Below, in pieces: positions 59,301 through 61,598 of a stretch of DNA of 64,000 bases. The position numbers and the translations under genes were made by a program. The first letter of the stretch is position 1. Each line of letters starts with the position of its first letter. A model generated the notes under the pieces. The model was given only the letters and a program-made list of their open reading frames with translations. It was not told the origin of the DNA and made no database searches. Origin of the DNA: Nectonema munidae (taxonomy: Eukaryota; Nematomorpha; Nectonematoida; Nectonematidae); assembly GCA_030549495.1 (NCBI GenBank), contig JAUIRK010000797.1:57634-121633 (forward strand). The letters are read 5' to 3'.

Positions 59301-61598
59301 AACAAATAAGTACAAATTGAAAAATAAAGAATTCGTTCATTCATTCATAAATATAAGTGTCCTACTTTTAAAAGGTGAATGAACATATAATGTCATAAGA
59401 AGGGGATCGAGATTTCTAAACAGTTGATTTAATATTCGAAAACTTATAATAACTTTTTAGAAAAATTCTTGTTTTTGAAAATACAAAGTATATAAAATTA
59501 ATACAGATATTATAAAGCAACGCAGTTTTGCTATGAATTTCTACAAGTAAATTTAATCTATACATTTCTCAATTTACTTTTAATCATTTTAGTTAAGTTC
59601 GGATTATCGTAGTTTAAGTATGACGTTTTTTTCAATATTTTCATTCGTTTTCTTTTCATAGATAAGATGGATCCGGGTCAAATGAATTGGAAAATAAAAT
59701 AAACTGCAACAAGAAACGAAAAAGGTATCCTTGCGAATTCATTGTACAAGTCATATTTTTTATTAAAGAGCTTTATTGCTAAAATTATTGATATGTTAAT
59801 AACATGATACAACAAAAAAGATAAATTGAATTGAAAATAACCTGAATTTTATCTCTATATATATTTCATATGTTGATAAAATTTAAATAATGGTGGAAAA
59901 TAAAAACAATAAAAAAGTAAAAAAAAATTTCATATTACCAATCAATGAAACCCCAAAACAAATTATGAATTTATCTACTCTGAACGTCACCAAATCTGGT
60001 TAGCGTTATCTGCTCTTAACAACGAATATGTAAACTGAAACGGACACTCATTGACGTAAGTTTTGCTGACTTCTAAAATCTATTAAAGCTCGGCACGTGA
60101 TGTAGGAATGAAAGGAGGAAAAATAAATGGGAGCTATTTTATAGGTTTCTACAAGTTTTGATTTTATTCCCAAGTGAAAGTTTATCTATAATCTATTGGT
60201 TCAAAGAGCAGGGGAGCACATCCTTGAAATTATTAGGGGAGGGGGCCGACTTTCAAGCGTCTTGCAAAAATGACAACAAATTTTTCTGAATTCCTATTCT
60301 TCTCTTGTCTATTCTATTTCATTCTTAATTAAGCTTAATGTAAACGTTAACCCCTGCCCTATTAGCTTAACGTCAACAATGAAAGAGGACTTATAAGAAG
60401 AAGAACTTTATTAAAAAGAAGAACTTTATTAAATTCAATGTCACAATATAGAATGATAATTAAAAAGTAGGAAAACTCATATTACATTATTATAAAAAAA
60501 AAAGATTAAAGTTTGTGTAAATACAAAGGTTTATGCAACCGCTGATTATTATTAAAAATATAAATAGCAACATGCGTAACCAAACGTTCTCCCTTCAAAT
60601 AGATGCGCATCATCTCCAAATTATGTGTAGAAAAGTAATGACAATAAATAAAAAACACATCCAAATTACATAACTTTTCTGAGGGAATTTCTATCAAAAA
60701 TATAAAACAGAACTAAAGTTAGAAAACTCTGTATTCGAATTTTTCATTCTTTTTAGTGTATAAGAATAAGTGTAAGTTAGTTATACTCTCAAAAAAGGGT
60801 ATAAAGGTAAAGATAAAATTGTGCAAACAAAAATCAAACAATAAATTAACATTGCATTACTTCATTTTTCTCAAGTTTAAGTAAAATTGGTGTAAGCAAA
60901 CACAAAGTAGTCAAAATATAATTTTGCCCAAGTCAGCTTCCAAAAACAAAGTTAAAAATTATTAAAATATAATAATAAATTTTTTATGAAGCAAAATAAA
61001 ATAGTTAAATGATAAAAACAGAATATAGTCAAACGATAAATTCAGATACTATTACTTGGACGTTCTACAAAAAGTAAAATAACAACTTTTAACCTTTTGC
61101 AATGATTTGCCTTTTATAACTTTAAGGAAAAAAAATCTATCAGAAAAAGTCATAGAGCTTCAACAAACTCTCCCCCCCCCCCGGATGTGGGCCCTTGTCA
61201 AAGAGGTATACCCAGAGTTGGGGAGTCGGAGGGAAAATGTCCGACTACTAGTATTTACAAAAAAGGACTTCGACTGCTAAATTTTATTGAATACCGCCTC
61301 CGAATCCAATAACCTTAAAATCTCCGACTTCCGATTCCCCAACCCTCGGTACAACTCGCTAATATAAAAAGAAAGGAAATGTACTTTCGGAGCGAAGAAG
61401 AATAGAAATGATGAAATCAGAAGTGGCGTCTTTCTCACTGTTCAACAAGTACTTTTCGAAGTCATCGCTCCCATTGAAAGAGTCAAAGTAGTTTAATTGA
61501 CCTTCTAACGTAGAAACTTTGACTTGCACGGGATGATATAGGTCACAGCTGTACGCATAATTAAAATAATCTGGAGAAAGGGTATTGGAGTATTCCAT
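11233..61598 (-). CDS. Pik3c3: Pik3c3 (Vps34), class III phosphatidylinositol 3-kinase, 15 coding exons
   Basis: Vps34 phosphorylates phosphatidylinositol to PI3P on endosomes and autophagosome precursors, working with Vps15 and Beclin 1. Coding exons, in order: 61598-61385, 59149-59034, 55455-55380, 52692-52539, 50102-49867, 48172-47890, 41722-41617, 41484-41351, 40517-40248, 36182-36018, 32553-32380, 25536-25332, 24513-24327, 22215-21956 and 11373-11233. They total 2721 nt and all phases join, giving 906 residues (human PIK3C3 has 887). Domains in order: C2 (exons 1-5), helical PIK domain (exons 6-9), two-lobed kinase (exons 10-15). ATP-binding Lys655 lies in VIFKNGDD, the catalytic loop is GDRHLDN (761-767), and the C-terminal hook is FTQYWRR. 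Oddities are DFS instead of DFG at 780-782, a GC donor on intron 11 and a divergent N-terminus. The introns hold most of the transposons described here. Confidence 0.97.
11430..11545 (-). mobile_element. tRNA-derived SINE, copy 2
   Basis: On the - strand: TAAGGTTGGTTAGATACTGG (A-box region) and GGGTTCGATCCC (a good B box), then TACAAGCGGCGCAATATGCC. It lies in intron 14, 57 bp from the last Pik3c3 exon. Its tail is shorter than in copies 1 and 4. Confidence 0.82.
11546..12750. other. AT-rich intron 14, nothing recognised
   Basis: No coding similarity, terminal repeats or tandem units that I can support. Confidence 0.45.
12755..14195 (+). pseudogene. RTE-like LINE: 5' region, AP-endonuclease and start of RT
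   Basis: 12755-12940 matches the GC-richer 5' region seen again at 37525-37750 (shared TAGGAGAAAATAACT and AGGCTAAA). Then come endonuclease pieces: [33 protein letters not shown], and [11 protein letters not shown] with [12 protein letters not shown], the GDxNxHVG and HGG(Y/F)G motifs of the type often annotated as craniofacial development protein 2-like. Near 14100-14190 KAAGSS and DMIRASKK mark the start of the reverse transcriptase. There are many stops and shifts. It breaks off where the inverted-repeat element begins. Confidence 0.8.
14655..17163 (-). mobile_element. Mutator-like (MULE) DNA transposon with long TIRs and 8 bp TSD
   Basis: The terminal inverted repeats are about 75 bp. 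Left starts GGTATACGGAATAAAAGGGC; right, read on the - strand, starts GGTTCTAGGAATAAAAGGGC. Both continue AAGTGGAAT(A/G)AAAGGGC, then TACTACATCATACCATC. Each end holds a tandem pair of GGAAT(A/G)AAAGGGC. Flanks TAAATTAC at 14647-14654 and 17164-17171 are a perfect 8 bp target duplication. Length is 2509 bp. It carries a decayed FLYWCH-type MULE transposase on the - strand. Confidence 0.92.
15000..16680 (-). pseudogene. MULE transposase (FLYWCH type), decayed
   Basis: Pieces in order along the - strand: [20 protein letters not shown] (FLYWCH finger end), [75 protein letters not shown] and [12 protein letters not shown]. These are standard MULE transposase blocks including the EGWN motif near the end of the core. 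Several stops and shifts separate them. Confidence 0.88.
17540..18460 (+). pseudogene. CGGBP1-like hAT transposase, 5' two-thirds
   Basis: A start MPKPTQSS at 17577 leads into a C-x-x-C..H zinc finger (FCQIC near 17665, [10 protein letters not shown]) that needs a frame change to join the long frame at 17637. The core has [29 protein letters not shown] (catalytic Asp), [12 protein letters not shown] (C-x-x-H) and ITRWG. This matches hAT transposases of the CGGBP1-like group. It ends abruptly at about 18440, where LINE sequence continues, so the C-terminal third including the dimerisation region is missing. No terminal repeats were found. Confidence 0.8.
18440..19370 (+). pseudogene. RTE-like LINE: RT core and 3' end
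   Basis: RT motifs: [63 protein letters not shown], then LINAD-like sequence with a stop after it. Later pieces are [20 protein letters not shown] and the C-terminal [12 protein letters not shown]. It ends HVEGKS and an AAG-rich tail (19330-19365). It is the same family and strand as the piece at 12755-14195, but the first part of the RT is absent between them. Confidence 0.85.
19390..20980. other. Intron 14 sequence with one weak inverted repeat
   Basis: Mostly featureless AT-rich DNA. Around 20355-20720, CCCTAACCGTTAA and GGTTAATAACCGGTTACCAT suggest eroded MITE ends, but the match is short and I do not assign an element. Confidence 0.35.
20985..21115 (+). mobile_element. tRNA-derived SINE, copy 3
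   Basis: GTGAGTAAGGTTGGTTAGAC (A-box region), GGGTTCGATCCCGCATC (B box), CAAGAGGCGCAATTGTGC and GATGAAAACACC, then an A/TA-rich tail. This is the clearest copy and the only one in + orientation. Confidence 0.88.
21165..21475 (+). repeat. Dispersed repeat, family C
   Basis: An approximately 300 bp block that matches 42915-43215 in opposite orientation. Shared strings include TGACGTT(A/C)GCAC, GGAATGCT(G/T)AGTCCA, ACTAAAC(A/G)CCTA, CAATCCTAACGCGA and TAGTGATAG, then TTGATTACTAAC. There is no coding content or terminal repeat, so the class is unknown. Confidence 0.8.
21476..21955. other. Intron 14, nothing recognised
   Basis: A 94-codon open stretch here has no recognisable similarity or splice context. 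I do not call it a gene. Confidence 0.4.
21956..22215 (-). CDS. Pik3c3: Pik3c3 exon 14: activation segment and C-lobe
   Basis: Acceptor TTTACAG, donor GTATGA. It encodes [34 protein letters not shown], then [20 protein letters not shown]. The metal-binding Asp780 is followed by Phe781 and Ser782 (codon AGT, 22192-22190) where human has Gly (DFG). The PPPMKL activation-loop segment that selects phosphatidylinositol is intact. Confidence 0.96.
22850..23720 (+). pseudogene. LINE 5' part: zinc-finger ORF and endonuclease start
   Basis: Frame 23096-23443 has a PHD/RING-like cysteine pattern ([30 protein letters not shown]). After a short gap and a frame change, 23469-23660 encodes [17 protein letters not shown] and [15 protein letters not shown], the N-terminal motifs of an AP-type endonuclease of Jockey/LOA-like LINEs. 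The rest of the endonuclease and the RT are missing. Upstream, 22850-23095 is likely its 5' UTR. Confidence 0.75.
23735..24010 (+). repeat. Dispersed repeat B plus a palindromic-element end
   Basis: 23735-23808 matches the right terminus of the palindromic element at 36474-37072 (AAAATTAATATCATCT, TGCCTCCATAGTTCTA). 23815-24010 matches 38395-38600 (AAGTTTGGTCAGTTTACATT, AAAAAGTTATAAGCG, TCAAAGTTTTTTACAAAAAG type strings) in the same orientation. Confidence 0.75.
24327..24513 (-). CDS. Pik3c3: Pik3c3 exon 13: catalytic loop
   Basis: Acceptor TTAAG before 24513, donor GTATTA. It encodes [46 protein letters not shown]. Asp762, His764 and Asn767 of the GDRHxxN catalytic loop are all present. Confidence 0.97.
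25332..25536 (-). CDS. Pik3c3: Pik3c3 exon 12: kinase N-lobe
   Basis: Acceptor AATTTAG, donor GTTATC (weak but fixed by phase and homology: IAE joins VLANEG). It encodes [16 protein letters not shown] with the ATP-contacting Lys655, [20 protein letters not shown] and [10 protein letters not shown]. Confidence 0.95.
25865..26170. repeat. Diverged dispersed repeat with a C homopolymer
   Basis: A GC-rich head (GGGGGCGCACATCCAGGGGG and a run of about 14 C) leads into TTTAAAAGACTTGTTTGGTT and AAATTTGATTTGATC. Similar arrangements lie at about 2515-2640 and 61755-62060, with a GC head alone at 60205-60260. No ends could be defined. Confidence 0.4.
27050..28303 (-). pseudogene. ZBED5/FAM200-like hAT fossil
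   Basis: Read on the - strand, the terminus ATGGTTTTCAAACACGCG at about 28302 resembles the hAT end CAGTGGTTTTCAAAC. Transposase pieces follow: [42 protein letters not shown] and [12 protein letters not shown]. The last two are the hAT C-terminal dimerisation motif (TTY.CE..FS, DMR.AL). There are many stops and shifts, the N-terminal half is unrecognisable, and no left terminus was found. Confidence 0.75.
28626..28633. repeat. Target-site duplication, left copy (GTGGGGAA)
   Basis: The octamer GTGGGGAA immediately precedes the left terminal repeat TAGGGTGTTCCA and is repeated without change at 31646-31653. An 8 bp duplication is typical of hAT elements. Confidence 0.9.
28634..31645 (+). mobile_element. 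3.0 kb hAT-like element of unnamed family, TIRs and TSD intact
   Basis: The ends are TAGGGTGTTCCA (28634-28645) and its exact inverse TGGAACACCCTA (31634-31645), flanked by identical octamers GTGGGGAA. Length is 3012 bp. It contains a single long + strand gene (29131 onward) covering about 70% of the element, and it lies in Pik3c3 intron 11 antisense to the host gene. The perfect target duplication and near-intact frame suggest a younger insertion than its neighbours. Assignment to hAT rests on duplication length, the TAGGG-type terminus and protein landmarks. I do not recognise a named family. Confidence 0.92.
29131..31194 (+). CDS. Putative transposase of the 3.0 kb hAT-like element
   Basis: From ATG 29131 the frame runs 687 codons. 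Residues 1-110 are Lys-rich and helical; about 190-220 is a Ser/Asp-rich linker. The core has [10 protein letters not shown] (about 307), a spacer with [15 protein letters not shown]-like residues, [17 protein letters not shown] (about 369), [12 protein letters not shown] (about 400), then [17 protein letters not shown] (about 506). The two Asp motifs, the CRHH motif and the RW motif fall in the order seen in hAT transposases with an RNase H fold. After the stop at 31192, another frame continues for 45 codons as [11 protein letters not shown] and [10 protein letters not shown], ending at 31331. ERAVS resembles the hAT C-terminal ER.FS. A one-base shift near 31185 therefore cuts the last 45 or so residues. 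Similar uncharacterised proteins occur in multiple copies in arthropods and cnidarians, as I recall. Function is inferred. Confidence 0.72.
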   Translation: MSTRSQENIFLIGIPVESDFKDFKQLPTKKDVMKRLFYFIKKLQKTVTESCCFVASEVIKIWEIASLPTSHKPFIVKKIHSLYDKHEKLKKNKKCKSRTQIIKITEFCKELEKLFDISHSNFTSLIRNKEDMSFLEDQKGLRKMFIGKEDKDFLKKALKLSKRNEYYKKCIQDNEKILESTSIGMKNISSSSDSEEHDISENAPISSTDSFVSSSHDTKSFENAKKVIENEDFIAALDRTGTSTRKALHLVTPALKAVGFDVNTLTLSTSSLYRSRKKVRSTIAQKIKESFNPNTPMIIHFDSKLLPDNNNRSKFERVPIVISGKNVEKLLKIPKLLRGTGESIGKEVLKTLEDWPACLPWIAGLCFDTTASNTGKHKGACSIIQNGVDHRLLFFACRHHIHELMNAAVMDFFLFLRVQILLFTRFKSKWCEIDQSSFQPFEINKISPDAFDDWVYLKRKELSTFLEEQLVKKQVREDYREFLELSLIFLGEPLVRKFRSPGAYHRARWMAKCIYCIKIYLFRNEFKMKANEVKNLRRICVFIVTVYAKFWFTSSHAANAPVNDLKLLCLLEDYHNVDCSIAKAAIGKMRRHLWYLSEDLIPMAFYSQLVNLEEKQKMLNNLLHKEPLKGDGRRFEWKGSFKNMRIEEFVTKRSKNFFEALKLPFPALGWEDIIRTVASIKVVNDIA
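31646..31653. repeat. Target-site duplication, right copy (GTGGGGAA)
   Basis: Exact copy of the octamer at 28626-28633, directly following the right terminal repeat TGGAACACCCTA. Confidence 0.9.
31851..32180 (+). CDS. Unassigned 109-codon frame in intron 11
   Basis: It has a Cys-rich centre ([17 protein letters not shown]) and ends [10 protein letters not shown]. It is not similar to anything I recognise. It sits between the right border of the 3.0 kb element and Pik3c3 exon 11, outside the target duplication, so it is not part of that element. It may be an older transposon scrap or chance. Confidence 0.15.
   Translation: MLSNRCQVVNFLAKRATWIGHETGNLKKYYLAFNHKWKPNHGASKQTYCCSCESVRKLPHLKHLVTFEEKSGHSVKKNFFLSDRDLNMRANDSVIVKQFASTASDFIAK
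32378..32379 (-). promoter_or_regulatory. GC splice donor of Pik3c3 intron 11
   Basis: The - strand reads TTTAA then GCAAGC at the exon 11 end. No GT lies nearby, and joining at GC to the acceptor at 25537/25538 restores [16 protein letters not shown] in phase and at the exact spacing of human LFFKTEDGGKYPVIFK. GC-AG introns are a known minor class. Confidence 0.75.
32380..32553 (-). CDS. Pik3c3: Pik3c3 exon 11: start of kinase N-lobe
   Basis: Acceptor AATCTAG. It encodes [33 protein letters not shown] and [16 protein letters not shown]. Human has KKKNERLQALLGDNEKMNL and PLPLEPQVKI in the same order. The 3' end uses a GC donor. Confidence 0.93.
33300..34870 (+). pseudogene. CR1/Jockey-like LINE relic (gag-like ORF1 and RT 3' part)
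   Basis: An N-terminal coiled frame (33311-33601, Lys/Ile/Glu-rich) is followed by zinc knuckles near 33960-34120 ([32 protein letters not shown]). From about 34223 come RT-type pieces: [41 protein letters not shown] and [15 protein letters not shown] with [17 protein letters not shown]. The order ORF1 then RT C-terminus fits a non-LTR element; the endonuclease and most of the RT are missing between them. Several stops are present. Confidence 0.7.
35393..35819. mobile_element. Fold-back element with long inverted arms
   Basis: The left arm begins ACTTTATTGATGATGTTGCT and the right arm ends with its inverse (AGCAACATCACCAATAAAGT). The arms match almost base for base for about 105 bp (GTAGTATAAACTCC, TTTTTCAAAGCAAATATATAT, AATGATAAAATAGTGAAAAT), and further pairs occur inside (AAGTATATTGGCC, AAGATTGCTTAT). 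No coding sequence. The target duplication is not clear. Confidence 0.85.
36018..36182 (-). CDS. Pik3c3: Pik3c3 exon 10: helical domain to kinase linker
   Basis: Acceptor TCTTCAG, donor GTAATC. It encodes [37 protein letters not shown]. Human has MYLNVMRRFSQALLKGD and LLAAQQTFVDRLVHL. Confidence 0.94.
36474..37072. mobile_element. 600 bp palindromic element
   Basis: The left end (ATATACATAACCACATGGTG) and right end (inverse of CATAACCACATAGTG) match, and homology between arms continues for about 270 bp each (GTAGAACTATGGAGGCATTT, TTCACATAAAGTTATGGAC, GATGATATT, TTAGAAG.GTATTTGAAAAA). Almost the whole element is palindromic. The right-hand end is repeated alone at 23735-23808. It is non-coding. 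Confidence 0.85.
37525..37750 (+). mobile_element. 5' fragment of the RTE-like LINE
   Basis: GGTAGAACAAACTCTATAGC, TAGGAGAAAATAACTCC, ACCACTGCCTTGTGAG, AAAGGCTAAAGG and GTTGGCGCCAGGAAGGGCGT match 12755-12940 in the same orientation but are better preserved. No endonuclease follows, so only the 5' region remains. Confidence 0.7.
38395..38600 (+). repeat. Dispersed repeat B, second copy
   Basis: It matches 23815-24010: TTTTTTCGTAAAA, TTTTTCAAAAGT, AACAGCTATG, TAAAGTTTGGTCAGTTTACA and TACAAAAAGA in order. No coding content. Confidence 0.75.
38601..40230. other. Intron 9, nothing recognised
   Basis: AT-rich DNA with long A and T runs. I see no coding motifs or element ends. Confidence 0.45.
40248..40517 (-). 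CDS. Pik3c3: Pik3c3 exon 9: acidic/Asn-rich insert and helical domain
   Basis: Acceptor TTTTAG, donor GTATAC. The first half is a variable acidic, His/Asn-rich linker. The second half is the conserved [19 protein letters not shown] and [10 protein letters not shown] (human CTFLISRACKNSTLANYL and YWYVIVECED). Confidence 0.95.
41114..41241 (+). mobile_element. piggyBac-like MITE, copy C
   Basis: It is flanked by TTAA at 41110-41113 and 41242-41245, with inverted ends CCCATTAAGTACC and GGGACTTAATGGG. The interior CAGACGATATCTAAAAAAAC and CGCAGACGATTTATAT is shared with copy B. It lies in Pik3c3 intron 8, about 110 bp before exon 8's donor side. Length is 128 bp. Confidence 0.88.
41351..41484 (-). 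CDS. Pik3c3: Pik3c3 exon 8: helical domain
   Basis: Acceptor TTATAG, consensus donor GTAAGT. It encodes [18 protein letters not shown] (human DLLMYLLQLVQALKYENF), then an acidic Ser/Asp linker. Confidence 0.96.
41617..41722 (-). CDS. Pik3c3: Pik3c3 exon 7: helical domain
   Basis: Acceptor CATTTTAG, donor GTACAC. It encodes [16 protein letters not shown] and [16 protein letters not shown], the conserved PIK-domain repeat (human [16 protein letters not shown] and VRRYAVARLRQADDE). The following intron is only 132 bp. Confidence 0.96.
42915..43215 (-). repeat. Dispersed repeat, family C, second copy
   Basis: Inverse-orientation copy of 21165-21475. On the + strand the shared strings include TCGCGTTAGGATTG, TAGGCGTTTAGTGAGATGGA and TGGACTAAGCATTCCG. 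Confidence 0.8.
44245..44395 (-). mobile_element. tRNA-derived SINE, copy 4 (nested)
   Basis: On the - strand: GTGAGTAGGGTTGGTTAGAT, GCTGGATCCGATAACTCAAG, TGTTCGATCCTGCATCAAGC (B box), TACAAGCGGCGCAATTGTGC and a tail ending GGTACCTTTATAG. It lies wholly within the pogo-like element, so it inserted later. Confidence 0.88.
44550..45460 (+). pseudogene. pogo/Tigger transposase, decayed
   Basis: A basic N-terminus, a TQTQTQTQ run near 44625, then a CENP-B-like helix-turn-helix ([46 protein letters not shown]). The catalytic part begins IFNADETS (first Asp) and continues [14 protein letters not shown] and KILLFVDKH (second Asp). There are stops after 45010 and around 45050, and the 3' third is not recognisable. 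Confidence 0.82.
45921..47460. other. Intron 6, no clear feature
   Basis: Short Lys/Asn-biased open stretches occur (for example 46561-46660), but none gives recognisable similarity. It may contain the upstream part of the LINE-like scrap at 47469. Confidence 0.35.
47469..47669 (+). pseudogene. Possible LINE C-terminal zinc-knuckle fragment
   Basis: The 66-codon frame ends with [20 protein letters not shown]. The spacing of Cys, His and Cys with HLL.ECP resembles the knuckle after the RT in several non-LTR elements. Evidence is a single motif. Confidence 0.35.
47890..48172 (-). CDS. Pik3c3: Pik3c3 exon 6: C2 to helical domain
   Basis: Acceptor TTACACAG, donor GTAACA. It encodes [58 protein letters not shown]. 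Human has [55 protein letters not shown]. Confidence 0.97.
48180..48480. repeat. Short local direct duplication
   Basis: GCATTGATTTT(T/C)GCAAAATTA followed by GGTTTCTTTTTGAAT or the close variant CGTTTCTTTTTGAAT occurs near 48217 and 48414, about 200 bp apart. The copies are roughly 70 bp and diverged. Confidence 0.45.
49440..49660. mobile_element. Possible relative of the TTGGGGAGTCGGAG MITE
   Basis: CAGGGATGGGGAGTAAGAG at 49449 resembles the left end of the MITE at 61213-61348, and TTTAGAGTCGGAGAC at 49580 its interior. The opposite end is degenerate. Confidence 0.3.
49867..50102 (-). CDS. Pik3c3: Pik3c3 exon 5: C2 domain
   Basis: Acceptor CTTTTTAG, donor GTATTT. It encodes [42 protein letters not shown]. 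Human has [37 protein letters not shown]. Confidence 0.96.
50103..52538. other. Intron 4, no recognised coding content
   Basis: AT-rich. 52130-52460 has a GC-richer patch (ATAGGGGCTATTGCGGCTGC; GGGGAAGGGGGCTAACGG; ACGCCCCTG) that looks like the edge of a degraded MITE, but I cannot pair its ends. Elsewhere I see nothing. Confidence 0.4.
52539..52692 (-). CDS. Pik3c3: Pik3c3 exon 4: C2 domain
   Basis: Acceptor ATTTTAG, donor GTAGAC. It encodes [16 protein letters not shown] (human KYGMFRQGMHDLKVWP), then a variable linker ending [10 protein letters not shown]. The frame is fixed on both sides by split codons. Confidence 0.92.
53634..54830 (-). pseudogene. MULE transposase (FLYWCH type), decayed
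   Basis: Along the - strand: [20 protein letters not shown] and a WRCEKC-like finger end (about 54780-54680), [13 protein letters not shown], then [38 protein letters not shown] (catalytic Asp), [44 protein letters not shown] and [11 protein letters not shown]. These are the MULE blocks in order. Several frame changes are present, and the sequence differs from the MULE at 14655-17163. Confidence 0.85.
55021..55075. repeat. Short hairpin
   Basis: TTAGAGATGTAAA and TTTACATCTCTAA are exact inverses with a loop of about 24 bp, inside the second MULE. Confidence 0.6.
55380..55455 (-). CDS. Pik3c3: Pik3c3 exon 3: C2 domain
   Basis: Acceptor GATTTTAG-type (TTTTAG), donor GTATGA. It encodes [14 protein letters not shown] and IGEASLELF (human LTIWDVYGPGKAV and GGTTVSLF). 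76 nt. Confidence 0.9.
56370..57881 (-). pseudogene. Relic of a widespread unnamed arthropod element gene
   Basis: On the - strand it starts [15 protein letters not shown] and includes [83 protein letters not shown] and [20 protein letters not shown] recall proteins with the WREPK.HH.D and [10 protein letters not shown] blocks as multi-copy, uncharacterised genes in insects, crustaceans and hydra; their element class is not known to me. This copy looks broken (several breaks) and old. It lies within the Tigger-type ends. Confidence 0.75.
58125..58620 (-). pseudogene. Tigger/pogo transposase N-terminal part, decayed
   Basis: Pieces: [41 protein letters not shown] and [18 protein letters not shown]. 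The last is the FNADETGLFWKLLP-type block with the first catalytic Asp. Frame changes and stops are present, and the remaining catalytic domain is absent. Confidence 0.75.
59034..59149 (-). CDS. Pik3c3: Pik3c3 exon 2: C2 domain
   Basis: Acceptor TTTTTAG, donor GTATTT. It encodes [34 protein letters not shown] (human ALPVRTSYKAF, RWNWNEWLKLPVKYPDLP). Spacing from exon 1 is exactly as in human. Confidence 0.95.
59150..61130. other. Intron 1, no recognised coding content
   Basis: AT-rich. A GC-richer patch at 60205-60260 (GGGGAGCACATCC, GGGGAGGGGGCC) resembles the head of the dispersed repeat at 25865. Confidence 0.4.
61213..61348. mobile_element. MITE next to Pik3c3 exon 1
   Basis: Inverted ends: CAGAGTTGGGGAGTCGGAGG at the left and, inverted at the right, GAGGGTTGGGGAATCGGAAG; inner pair ATGTCCGACT and TCTCCGACTT. 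Interior is non-coding. It is hAT-like by its CAG start. The right end is 37 bp from the exon 1 donor. Confidence 0.75.
61385..61598 (-). CDS. Pik3c3: Pik3c3 exon 1: start codon and C2 N-terminus
   Basis: ATG at 61598-61596; [20 protein letters not shown] aligns with human MGEAEKFHYIYSCDL, then [11 protein letters not shown] (human VQLKIGSLEGK). The following stretch is divergent. Donor GTACAT. The frame is open upstream through HEYL to a possible acceptor CTTCTTTTAG at about 61618, so the true start could lie in an earlier exon; I chose the first in-frame ATG because its position fits the family. Confidence 0.85.
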
